A stretch of DNA of 64,000 nt from Sphaerisporangium flaviroseum (GTDB taxonomy: Bacteria > Actinomycetota > Actinomycetes > Streptosporangiales > Streptosporangiaceae): positions 124,001 to 188,000 of the forward strand of contig NZ_BAAAZR010000009.1 in assembly GCF_039537005.1 (NCBI RefSeq), given 5' to 3'. Position 1 is the stretch's first letter, and the number at the start of each line of letters is the position of its first letter. The position numbers and the translations under genes were made by a program. The notes below the pieces were generated by a model. That model saw only the letters and a list, made by a program, of their open reading frames with translations, was not told where the DNA came from and did no database searches. Of this stretch, positions 43,453 to 51,142 are shown piece by piece.

Positions 43453-44549
43453 GCACGGCCCTCGCCGGGCGCTCGGTGCACGTCGTCCTGCCCGGCGACG
43501 TGGACGACGCGACCGTACCGAGTGGCGGCAACATCTACGACCGGCGGGTATGCCAGGGTCTCGCCGCCGCGGGCCGGCCGGTGCGCGAGATCACCGTCGC
43601 CGGCGCCTGGCCGCGACCGGACGAGGGCGCCCGCGCGGAGCTGGCACGCGGGCTCACCGCGCTCGCGGACGGCGCCGTGGTGCTGATCGACGGGCTGGTG
43701 GCCTGCGGGGTCCCCGAGATCGTCGTCCCGCAGGCGCGGCGGTTGCGCCTCGCGGTCTTGGTGCACCTGCCGCTGGCGGACGAGACCGGGATCGCGCCCG
43801 GACCGGCCAGGGAACTGGACGCCGCGGAGCGCGCGACGCTCCACGCGGCGACCGCGGTGCTGGCGACCAGCCCGTGGGCCGGGCGCAGGCTCATCGGCCA
43901 CCACGGCCTCGACCCGGACCGGGTGCACGTCGTCCCGCCGGGCACCGACCCCGCGCCGCTCGCCCCCGGCACCGACGGCGTGTCCCGGCTGATCTGCGTC
44001 GCCGCGGTGACCCCCCGCAAGGGACAGGACCTGCTCGTACGCGCCCTCGGGTCGCTGACCGACCTGCCGTGGAGCTGTGTGTGCGCCGGGACGCTGAGCC
44101 GCGAGCCCGGGTACCTCGCGCGGCTACGGCGGCTGATCGGGGAGCTCGGCCTCGACGATCGGGTGCTGCTCGCCGGCCCCCGGACCGGCGAGCTGCTGGC
44201 CGACACCTACGCCGCCGCCGACCTGGCGGTGCTGGCCTCGCGCGGCGAGACGTACGGCATGGTGGTGACCGAGGCGCTGGCTCGCGGGGTTCCCGTGCTG
44301 GCGACGGCCGTGGACGCGGTGCCCGAGACCCTCGGCCGCGCGCCCGGCGGTGACGTGCCGGGGCTGCTGGTGCCTCCCGAAGACCCGGTGGCGCTCGCGG
44401 ACGCGCTGCGCCGCTGGTTCGGCGACCCTGCCCTCCGCGAACGCCTCAGGACATCCGCCCGTGCCCGGCGCGGCACGCTGACCGGATGGGATCTGACCAC
44501 CCGCCGCCTGGGTGAGGTGCTGGAAGGGCTGCGGTCGCCGAGGGCGTGA
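43449..44549 (+). CDS. GT4-family glycosyltransferase
   Basis: This 366-residue protein starts at GTG 43449. It has a GT-B layout: an N-terminal half with PSGGNIYDRRVCQGLAAAG, then the retaining GT4 donor site SRGETYGMVVTEALARGVPVLAT, and LICVAAVTPRKGQDLLVRAL for the hinge. Family members use nucleotide-activated sugars, but donor and acceptor are not predictable here. It is translationally coupled to the PTPS-like gene before it and to the methyltransferase after it, so its acceptor is likely an intermediate of this cassette. Confidence 0.88.
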   Translation: MSTALAGRSVHVVLPGDVDDATVPSGGNIYDRRVCQGLAAAGRPVREITVAGAWPRPDEGARAELARGLTALADGAVVLIDGLVACGVPEIVVPQARRLRLAVLVHLPLADETGIAPGPARELDAAERATLHAATAVLATSPWAGRRLIGHHGLDPDRVHVVPPGTDPAPLAPGTDGVSRLICVAAVTPRKGQDLLVRALGSLTDLPWSCVCAGTLSREPGYLARLRRLIGELGLDDRVLLAGPRTGELLADTYAAADLAVLASRGETYGMVVTEALARGVPVLATAVDAVPETLGRAPGGDVPGLLVPPEDPVALADALRRWFGDPALRERLRTSARARRGTLTGWDLTTRRLGEVLEGLRSPRA

Positions 44550-45490
44550 CACGAACGATGCAGGCGAAAGTGAACCAGGAGGGCGATGTCAACGTTCTGC
44601 AAGACGTGAAGGCTGAGCGTCACATCAACGCCGAGCGCGACGCGGACGCGCCCCGGTACGCCCCCGAATGGCTCGCGCTGCGCGAGGCGGCCGATGCCGC
44701 GGCCCGCGCGCCCGAGCTGCTCGACCCGCTGCGCGCGTACCTGGCCGCCGTGGCGCCGAGCGGCGGGCCGGTCATCCGCGACCTCGGCTGCGGCACCGGC
44801 GCCATGGGGCGCTGGCTGTCCGGCCGGCTGCCCGGCCCGCAGCGGTGGATCCTGCACGACCAGGACCCCGAGCTGCTCGCGCACGCCGCCGCAGGCGCCT
44901 ACGGCCCGGCCGCCGACGGCGGCCCCGTCACGGCCGAGGCCGAACAGGGGGACGTCACCCGGCTGCGCGCGGAGGAGCTCGCGGGAACCTCGCTGCTGAC
45001 CGCCTCCGCGTTGCTGGACCTGCTCACCGCCGAGGAGGTGGACGAGCTCGCCGAGGCCTGCGCCGGGGCCCGCTGCCCCGCGCTGCTGACCATCTCCGTC
45101 CTGGGCCGCGTCGAGCTGGACCCCGCCGACCCGCTCGACTCGGAGATCGCCGCCGCGTTCGACGCCCACCAGCGCCGCGTCACCGGCGGCCGGCGCCTGC
45201 TCGGGCCCGACGCGGTCGAGGTCGCCGCCGCGGCCTTCGCGCGCCGCGGCGCCGTGGTCCACACCCGGCCGAGCCCGTGGCGGCTCGGCGCGGACCAGGC
45301 CGCGCTCACCGCCGAGTGGCTGCGCGGCTGGGTCGGCGCCGCCTGCGAGCAACGGCCCGACCTGACAGCGCACGCGCAGGACTACCTGCGGCGCAGGCTC
45401 GACACGTGCGCCGCGGGCGGGTTGCGGGTCGTGGTCCATCACGACGACCTGCTCGCGCTCCCGTCGCCGGCGGCCGGTGGGTGCCGATGA
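44546..45490 (+). CDS. SAM-dependent methyltransferase
   Basis: This 314-residue protein starts at GTG 44546 (GTGA overlap); ATG 44558 is an alternative. After about 55 variable residues it shows class I motif I, VIRDLGCGTGAMGRWL, motif II-like ILHDQDPELLAHA and TSLLTASALLDLLTAEEVDEL. It probably uses S-adenosylmethionine to methylate a cassette intermediate. The substrate atom is unknown. It is coupled to the membrane protein gene by ATGA. Confidence 0.82.
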   Translation: MTRTMQAKVNQEGDVNVLQDVKAERHINAERDADAPRYAPEWLALREAADAAARAPELLDPLRAYLAAVAPSGGPVIRDLGCGTGAMGRWLSGRLPGPQRWILHDQDPELLAHAAAGAYGPAADGGPVTAEAEQGDVTRLRAEELAGTSLLTASALLDLLTAEEVDELAEACAGARCPALLTISVLGRVELDPADPLDSEIAAAFDAHQRRVTGGRRLLGPDAVEVAAAAFARRGAVVHTRPSPWRLGADQAALTAEWLRGWVGAACEQRPDLTAHAQDYLRRRLDTCAAGGLRVVVHHDDLLALPSPAAGGCR

Positions 45491-46590
45491 CGCGGCGAAT
45501 GTGGCCCTGGCTGCGCATGCTCCTCGCGGTGGCCATCCTTGGGGCGCTCGTGTGGCGGCTCGGCACCGGCGCGTTCGTCGACGGGCTCCGGCTCGTCGAC
45601 GCACGCGCGGTGCTGGCCGCGCTCGTGATCGGGCTGCTCACCACCGTGTTCAGCGTCTGGCGGTGGTGCCTGGTGGCGCGCCGGCTCGGCCTCCCGCTGC
45701 CGGTGCGCACGGCCATGGCCGACTACTACCAGGCGCTGTTCCTCAACGCGGTCCTTCCGGCCGGCGTGCTCGGCGACGCCCACCGCGCGGTGCGCCACGG
45801 GCAGAACGTCGGTGACCTTGGCCGCGGGGTCCGTGCCGTGGTGCTGGAACGGGTCGGCGGCCAGGTCGTCCTCATCGCCGCCGGGACCGTCGTGCTGGTC
45901 GTCGACCCTTCGCTGGTCGCCGCGGTGGCGCACGACCTCATGCCCGGCCTCGGGGCGGCGGCGGCCGTGCTCGCCGGCCTCGCCGCCGCGGGCGCGCTCG
46001 CGGCGGCATGGGTCCGGTGGGGCACGAGCACCTCACGATGGCGCGGCGCGGTCGCGACCGCGCTGGCCGACATGCGTCTTGGCCTGCTCGCCAGGGACAC
46101 CTGGCCGGGGGTGCTGGCCCTGTCGTCGGCGGCGCTGCTGGGGTACCTCGCGCTGTTCCTCGTCGCCGTGCGCACCGCGGGCTCGTCGGCGCCGGTCGGG
46201 CGGCTCCTGCCGCTGATGCTGCTGGCGCTGATGGTGATGGCGCTGCCGGTGAACGTCGGCGGCTGGGGGCCCAGGGAGGCGTTCCTGGCGATGGCGTTCG
46301 GCGCCGTGGGGCTGGGCGCCCAGCAGGGGCTCACGGCCGGGGTGGTGTACGGCGTGCTCGCCTTCGTCGCGAGCCTGCCCGGCGCCGCCGTCCTGATCCT
46401 GCGCCGCGTCGCCGGACCAGGCAGGACGGCGGCGGCGAAGGAGCCCGTCCCGGTGGCCGTTGTGCGGGAGCCCGCTCTGGCCGCGGCCGTGAGGGTCCCG
46501 GGGCTAGCGGCCGAGCGAGGACAGGTAACCGCCGAACGACTCGACCAGACTCTCGAGTACGGCCTTGCCCTTGGCGGCCGAAGCCAGTGA
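45487..46590 (+). CDS. Lysylphosphatidylglycerol synthase/flippase-like membrane protein
   Basis: This 367-residue protein has about eight membrane helices and starts at ATG 45487. It belongs to the membrane half of the MprF family (YQALFLNAVLPAGVLGDAHRAVR, VVLERVGGQVVLI, ALPVNVGGWGPREAFLAMAF, VVYGVLAFVASLPG). The aminoacyl-transferase half is absent, so a lipid flippase or lipid-linked export role is more likely than synthesis. The C-terminal 60 residues are a non-membrane tail, and the last 87 bp overlap the convergent creatininase gene. Confidence 0.85.
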   Translation: MTRRMWPWLRMLLAVAILGALVWRLGTGAFVDGLRLVDARAVLAALVIGLLTTVFSVWRWCLVARRLGLPLPVRTAMADYYQALFLNAVLPAGVLGDAHRAVRHGQNVGDLGRGVRAVVLERVGGQVVLIAAGTVVLVVDPSLVAAVAHDLMPGLGAAAAVLAGLAAAGALAAAWVRWGTSTSRWRGAVATALADMRLGLLARDTWPGVLALSSAALLGYLALFLVAVRTAGSSAPVGRLLPLMLLALMVMALPVNVGGWGPREAFLAMAFGAVGLGAQQGLTAGVVYGVLAFVASLPGAAVLILRRVAGPGRTAAAKEPVPVAVVREPALAAAVRVPGLAAERGQVTAERLDQTLEYGLALGGRSQ

Positions 46591-47223
46591 CGGCCTTCCG
46601 ATGACCCCTGACTCGGTGTACGCCGCCATGCCCAGCGTGAGCAGGTGAGGTCGATCGTCCGCGATGTGGTCGCTCGTCTCGTAACCGGGCCTGACCAGTT
46701 GGGGGTGCGCGTGGAGGAGCAGAGACGTCTCGATCTCGCCGGCGTGCATGTCGCTCCATGGCGAGGTCTCCACGCCGGCCGCGCTCAGTGCCGACTCCCA
46801 GTCGGCGGGCCCAGGGAACAGCGCCATGCGGCTCCCGTTCCCCGCTGCCTCCTGGACGACGTTGCCGAGCACGTAGTTCCCGCCGTGCCCGTTGACCAGG
46901 ACCAGCTTGGTGACGCCGGATCGCCGAAGCGAGTCCGCGACGTCCCGGACGATCGCGTACAGCGTCGTGGCCGAGATGCTCACCGTCCCCGGCCAGGCCG
47001 CGTGCTCGTGCGAGCAGGAGATGGTGACCGGTGGAAGGCGCAGCACGGGATGGGCGGCGGCGAGCGCATCGGCGATCGTGCACGCGATGACGGTGTCGGT
47101 GGCGAGGGGAAGGTAGGGCCCGTGCTGCTCGAAACTGCCGATGGGCAGCAGCGCCACGTCGGCGCGCCGATTTCTTTCCTCGACGGTGGTGTGAAGCGGG
47201 AGAAGGTAGGCAGATCCGTTCAT
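46504..47223 (-). CDS. Creatininase-family amidohydrolase, possible FAPy deformylase
   Basis: This 239-residue protein starts at ATG 47223 on the minus strand. It carries the family metal site and core: LLPIGSFEQHGPYLPLATD, SCSHEHAAWPGT, VLVNGHGGNYVLGN and DMHAGEIETSLLL. Members include creatininase, mycofactocin MftE and archaeal ArfB, which removes formate from the GTP-derived intermediate FAPy. The gene is divergent from, and 105 bp away from, a GTP cyclohydrolase II homologue predicted to stop at FAPy. A FAPy formamide hydrolase is therefore my preferred role, by inference. Its 3' end overlaps the flippase-like gene. Confidence 0.82.
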   Translation of the reverse strand: MNGSAYLLPLHTTVEERNRRADVALLPIGSFEQHGPYLPLATDTVIACTIADALAAAHPVLRLPPVTISCSHEHAAWPGTVSISATTLYAIVRDVADSLRRSGVTKLVLVNGHGGNYVLGNVVQEAAGNGSRMALFPGPADWESALSAAGVETSPWSDMHAGEIETSLLLHAHPQLVRPGYETSDHIADDRPHLLTLGMAAYTESGVIGRPSLASAAKGKAVLESLVESFGGYLSSLGR

Positions 47224-47328
47224 AGGCTGCTAGCCTCTGCCGCCGCGCGCCAACTTGCAACACTTGGGGCCGCCGGGACGGTGGTTGCGTGAGCAGCCGG
47301 TCCTGCGGTCAGAGACGAGGAGATACAG

Positions 47329-47982
47329 ATGGGTGATGACGGGATCGCGCGCGAGGACATCGCCGAGGCCGACCTGGTGACTCGACGCGGCACCTTCCGC
47401 ACGGTTGCGTTCCGGGACGCCCACGACGGAAACGAACATTTAGTCCTGATCTTCGGTGCGGTGAGGACGGAGGAAAGCGTCCTGGTCAGGGTGCATTCGG
47501 AGTGCGTGACCGGCGACATCTTCGCCGCGATGCGGTGCGAGTGCGGCGAACAGCTCGACGCCGCGCTCGACGCGATCGTCCGCGAGGGAAGCGGCGTCCT
47601 TGTGTATCTCCGAGGGCACGAAGGCCGCGGCATCGGCCTGGTCGCCAAGGTGCGCAGCCACGTGCTGCAGGACGAGCACGGGCTGGACACCATCGATTCG
47701 GCCACCGCCCTGGGATATCCGGTGGACACCCGCGATTTCGGCCCGGCGGTCCGGGTGTTGAAGCACCTGGGGATCCGTTCGGTCCGGCTGATGTCCAACA
47801 ACGCCGACAAGGTGGACGCTCTGGAATCGCACGGGATCGTGGTGGCCGCCCGGGTCCCCCTCCTGGTGCCGGCGAACGACCACAACATCAGGTACCTGAC
47901 CACGAAACGCGACCGGCTCGGGCACGAGCTGCCGCACCTCGGCACGTACTCGAACGGCCGGCTCGGCACCGCCGGTGCCTGA
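47329..47982 (+). CDS. ribA: GTP cyclohydrolase II homologue, predicted FAPy-forming
   Basis: This 217-residue protein has ATG 47329 behind GAGGAG. The zinc-binding Cys are all present (Cys59, Cys70, Cys72 in HSECVTGDIFAAMRCECG), as are GRGIGL, RLMSNNADKVDALES and VPANDHNIRYLTTK. The Tyr equivalent to E. coli RibA Tyr105 (KIRAYALQDQ) is His111 (KVRSHVLQDE). In Streptomyces coelicolor SCO6655 a Met at this switch position makes the enzyme stop at the formylated product FAPy instead of the riboflavin precursor, so this protein probably also yields FAPy. It would then serve the cassette and not riboflavin synthesis. Codon 38 (47440-47442) is TTA, again suggesting bldA control. Its stop overlaps the phosphatase start. 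Confidence 0.85.
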   Translation: MGDDGIAREDIAEADLVTRRGTFRTVAFRDAHDGNEHLVLIFGAVRTEESVLVRVHSECVTGDIFAAMRCECGEQLDAALDAIVREGSGVLVYLRGHEGRGIGLVAKVRSHVLQDEHGLDTIDSATALGYPVDTRDFGPAVRVLKHLGIRSVRLMSNNADKVDALESHGIVVAARVPLLVPANDHNIRYLTTKRDRLGHELPHLGTYSNGRLGTAGA

Positions 47983-48796
47983 GGTGACCGGCCACGCCCA
48001 TTTGCTGCCGGTCGCCAGGGAGGCCGTGGCGCTGGCCAACCGGATCATCCGGTCCCGGGTGCTGCGTTCGGTGGTGGCGAAGGCGGAGCGCGACATCGTC
48101 ACCGACGTCGATCTCGCCGTCGAGGAAGCCGTGCGTGACTTCCTGTCCCGCGAGACCCCGGAGATCGGGATCCTCGGGGAGGAGCACGGACGCACCGGCC
48201 CGGCAGGCGACGCGCTGTGGTGGGCCCTCGATCCGGTGGACGGCACGGCCAACCTGGCCCGCGGCATTCCGCTGTGTGCGGTGTCGCTCGCGCTGGTCGA
48301 AGGCGGGCGTGGTGTCCTGGCCGCCATCGACCTCCCTTTCCTCGGTGCCGGCTACACCGCGGCGGCGGGGCAGGGGGCGTACGCGGGAGACGAGCGCATC
48401 CGGGCGTCGGGGGTCCAGGCGCTGCCGGAGGCGATGATCTCGATCGGCGACTTCGCCGTCGGCGCCGGCGCGGAGGCGAAGAACCGCGTCCGGATCGCCC
48501 TGCTGACCCATCTCGGCGCCCGGGCCCAGCGGATCCGGATGGTCGGAACCGCGGCGGTCGACCTCGCGTGGGTGGCGCAGGGGAGGCTGGACGCGTCGAT
48601 CATCCTGGCGAACCAGCCGTGGGACACGATGGCCGGGGCACTGCTGGTGCGTGAGGCAGGCGGTGTGGTGCTCGATCTGGACGACACCGAGCACACCGCC
48701 GGATCCTCCGCGACGATCGCCGTGTGCGCCGGCCTGCGCGAGACCGTCATGGCCGCCCTCAGGCAGGCCCACGCGGACGCCCTGGACCCGCCCTAG
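47975..48796 (+). CDS. Inositol monophosphatase-family phosphatase
   Basis: This 273-residue protein starts at GTG 47975, overlapping the cyclohydrolase stop. Metal-binding motifs are clear: GEEHG, LDPVDGTANLARG and, near the C-terminus, WDTMAGALLVREAGG. IMPase-family enzymes hydrolyse sugar, inositol or nucleotide phosphates with Mg2+. In this cassette it could dephosphorylate a ribosyl-pyrimidine or an inositol/glycerol phosphate. It is the last gene of the run, followed by a hairpin terminator at 48805. Confidence 0.88.
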   Translation: MPEVTGHAHLLPVAREAVALANRIIRSRVLRSVVAKAERDIVTDVDLAVEEAVRDFLSRETPEIGILGEEHGRTGPAGDALWWALDPVDGTANLARGIPLCAVSLALVEGGRGVLAAIDLPFLGAGYTAAAGQGAYAGDERIRASGVQALPEAMISIGDFAVGAGAEAKNRVRIALLTHLGARAQRIRMVGTAAVDLAWVAQGRLDASIILANQPWDTMAGALLVREAGGVVLDLDDTEHTAGSSATIAVCAGLRETVMAALRQAHADALDPP

Positions 48797-48804
48797 CCGG
48801 CGGG

Positions 48805-48825
48805 GCGCCCCGATCGCCGGGGCGC
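48805..48825. terminator. Hairpin terminator between convergent genes
   Basis: GCGCCCCG (48805-48812) pairs perfectly with CGGGGCGC (48818-48825) across a 5-base loop, followed by TT. It lies between the stop of the phosphatase gene and the convergent TPR gene. An imperfect second copy of the surrounding sequence occurs about 48 bp further on (around 48850-48873). Confidence 0.65.
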
Positions 48826-48869
48826 TTGAGGCGCGGGACCCGGCCTGGCGGGGCGCCGCGATCGCCGGG

Positions 48870-50816
48870 TCATTCGGGGCGGTAGGAGCAGCGGACTCCC
48901 GTATACACGGTGGCGCGCAGCTCGGCGCCGATGACCGGGTCGGCCTCGGTGATGCGGTTCACGGCGCGCCGGATGGCCTTGCCCACGGCGATCCTGGCCC
49001 GCTCGTCGCTGGCGACGAACCCGCGCGGGCGCCCGTTCAGGCCGGTGGCCGAGGTCAACTCGGTGACCAGCCAGTCGCGCTCGGCGCGGGTCACCGCGGC
49101 GCGCTCCAGGTCGTTCATCGACTCGAACTCCTCGATCTCGGCCTGCAACTGGGTCAGCCGCTGCCTGTAGGTGCTCTTGGCCAGATCGTCCAGGACCGGC
49201 TGGGCGGGCCCTGCGGAACCGCTCGCCAACGCCGCACCCGGGTGCCGGGGGCCCGCGGCCAGGTCGATGGCGGGGATCTCGTAGCCCGGGTTCGCGAGCA
49301 GGGTCGCCAGGTGGCTCATCCCGACACTGTGGTCGACGATCACGACTCGGGCACCGAGCTCCACACGCCATTGCCTGCCCCGGCGACGGCACACCACCGC
49401 GGGCGCCCGCTCGCCGCGGGTGACGTCCTTGGCGGCCGAGCTCACCGGACCTCGTGTCGCGCCGGCGGGCAGCGTCATGCCGAGCGCCACCGCGTCCTGC
49501 GTGGCGAAGGCCAGCTCCCGCCGCGCCGCCTCGTCCCGCGGCCCGTCGCGCAGCGCCAGCGCCTGGCCGAGACGCGATCGGGAGATGACGACCGCCGGCC
49601 AGTGCCCCAGCGCCAGATTGCCGCGGACGGCCGCGCGCAGGTGCTCCACGGCCCTGCCGGCATCGCCGATGGTCAGCGAGGCGACTCCCAGGGAGTGGTG
49701 CACCGATCCCAGGCAGATGACGCCCAGGCTGGCGATGACGGGCTGCCGCGCGAACGGGACGAGCAGGGAATAGGCCTCGGCCGAGATGGCGGTGTCCGCG
49801 AGCAGATGCGCCGCCTCCACCACGGCGTACATCGACATCAGCCAGGTGCTGGATCGCGGCAGGTCCGCGAGGTTCTGGCCGCGCAGGCGCGCCAGCATGC
49901 CCGCCGCCAGGCGCCGGTCTCCCGCGGTGGCCGCCGCGACCGCCAGGCCCGCGAAGTTTGAATTGTCCATCGCGCTGAGCGTGGTCGAGTTCACCATCTC
50001 CGACAGCATCGGGACGAGCTCGGTGATCCGGCCCTGGTACCAGCGGATCGTCGCGAGCTGCGCTCCGTACCACCCCATGGCGTCCGCGTCACCGGCCGCC
50101 GCCCCGCGGTCGGCGCAGGCGGCCGCCAGGGCCTCGGCCTCGGCGAACCGGCCGCCACGGATGCTGAGCATCACCTCGATCGCGCTGATCACGAACGCGA
50201 CCGCCAGGTGCCGCTCCCGCGCGAGCAGGTCCCGCAGTTCCTCCAGGCAGCGTTCGGCGTGCGAGTCGGCCGTCATGAACAGGTCGACCGTCCGCCACAG
50301 CAGTCCCATCAGCAGGTCGCCCCGGCGGCCCGTCTCGGAGGCCACGTCGATCAGTTCCTGGGCCAGTTCGAGCCGCAGCGCCCCGTGCTCGGGACCCAGC
50401 ACGCAGTGGTGGGCCAGGCTCAGCGCCTCCGCCAGCGCCACCGGGTCACACGCGCGCCTGGCCTCGGCGACGATGGCGAGGATCGCGGCGTGCCCGCCGG
50501 TGCTGTAGTCCTCCTCGCCGGCGAGCCGCGCGCGCAGCCGAAGGGCGAGCGAGGACCGAGGGTGGATCAGCGGCAGGGCGTGGCGCTGCCGCATCCGCAC
50601 CGTCGCGGCCTCGGCGGTCGTGCGGTGCTCGTGGACCCACACCCCGCCCAGACCGAGCGCCGCACGCGCCATCGCCTCCGCGTCGCCTCGGCGCTCGGCC
50701 TCGCGGTAGGCCGCGTCCAGCCACCTGCGGCCGGCGTTCAGGTCACCGTCGGCGAACAGCGCGCGTTCGCCCTCCAGGATCGAGGAATCCAGGTCGTCCT
50801 GGGTGGCCGGTCTCAT
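48870..50816 (-). CDS. TPR protein, C-terminal half of an AAA-regulator architecture
   Basis: This 648-residue protein starts at ATG 50816 on the minus strand. It is built of helical repeats (about 30-520, TPR-like) followed by a conserved tail, YRQRLTQLQAEIEEFE through ERARIAVGKAIRRAVNRI to TGVRCSYRPE. That tail is familiar from the C-terminus of large actinobacterial ATPase regulators of the SARP/LuxR/adenylate-cyclase type. The N-terminal DNA-binding and ATPase parts are missing. It diverges from a complete SARP-AAA regulator across 326 bp and may act with it, or be a remnant. No direct function can be assigned. Confidence 0.75.
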   Translation of the reverse strand: MRPATQDDLDSSILEGERALFADGDLNAGRRWLDAAYREAERRGDAEAMARAALGLGGVWVHEHRTTAEAATVRMRQRHALPLIHPRSSLALRLRARLAGEEDYSTGGHAAILAIVAEARRACDPVALAEALSLAHHCVLGPEHGALRLELAQELIDVASETGRRGDLLMGLLWRTVDLFMTADSHAERCLEELRDLLARERHLAVAFVISAIEVMLSIRGGRFAEAEALAAACADRGAAAGDADAMGWYGAQLATIRWYQGRITELVPMLSEMVNSTTLSAMDNSNFAGLAVAAATAGDRRLAAGMLARLRGQNLADLPRSSTWLMSMYAVVEAAHLLADTAISAEAYSLLVPFARQPVIASLGVICLGSVHHSLGVASLTIGDAGRAVEHLRAAVRGNLALGHWPAVVISRSRLGQALALRDGPRDEAARRELAFATQDAVALGMTLPAGATRGPVSSAAKDVTRGERAPAVVCRRRGRQWRVELGARVVIVDHSVGMSHLATLLANPGYEIPAIDLAAGPRHPGAALASGSAGPAQPVLDDLAKSTYRQRLTQLQAEIEEFESMNDLERAAVTRAERDWLVTELTSATGLNGRPRGFVASDERARIAVGKAIRRAVNRITEADPVIGAELRATVYTGVRCSYRPE

Positions 50817-50888
50817 CTCCGGCTCCCGTCCCTGCTCACAGGCTTCCTCCCGCGGACATCGTCCTCCGTCGGTGTTCAGGTGGCCCGA

Positions 50889-50932
50889 GCTTGCAGGACG
50901 GCAGTTGCAAGCCCCTTGCAGGAGGCTAGTAG
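50889..50932 (+). promoter_or_regulatory. TTGCA repeats in divergent regulator spacer, candidate SARP site
   Basis: In the 326-bp spacer between the two regulators TTGCA occurs at 50891, 50905 and 50916. The last two are 11 bp apart, one DNA turn as in SARP operators. GCTTGCA (50889-50895) and TGCAAGC (50906-50912) also form an inverted repeat. A possible -10 TAGTAG follows at 50927. The remaining 210 bp before the SARP start contain no gene I can support. Confidence 0.3.
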
Positions 50933-51142
50933 GAGGTTAGTGTCGTGCCATGTGGGTTCGCGCCGATCGCGAAACATTCACAACGTTGTCATGGCGCCCC
51001 GATGGGTGACGGCGGAATGGCCGGTATCGTCCGCGCGGCTGGATGAAGGGCGTGCCCTCCTCGTGAGGGCCGCCCATGGGTTCGTCCAGCCGTTGGGTTC
51101 CTCCGCGGAGCCTTACCGGTCGGCGGCCGCCAAGGAGGTCTG

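Noticed and set aside
47329..47982. Housekeeping riboflavin gene
   Set aside because: There are no neighbouring rib genes, the switch Tyr is His, a TTA codon is present, and the context is a specialised cassette.
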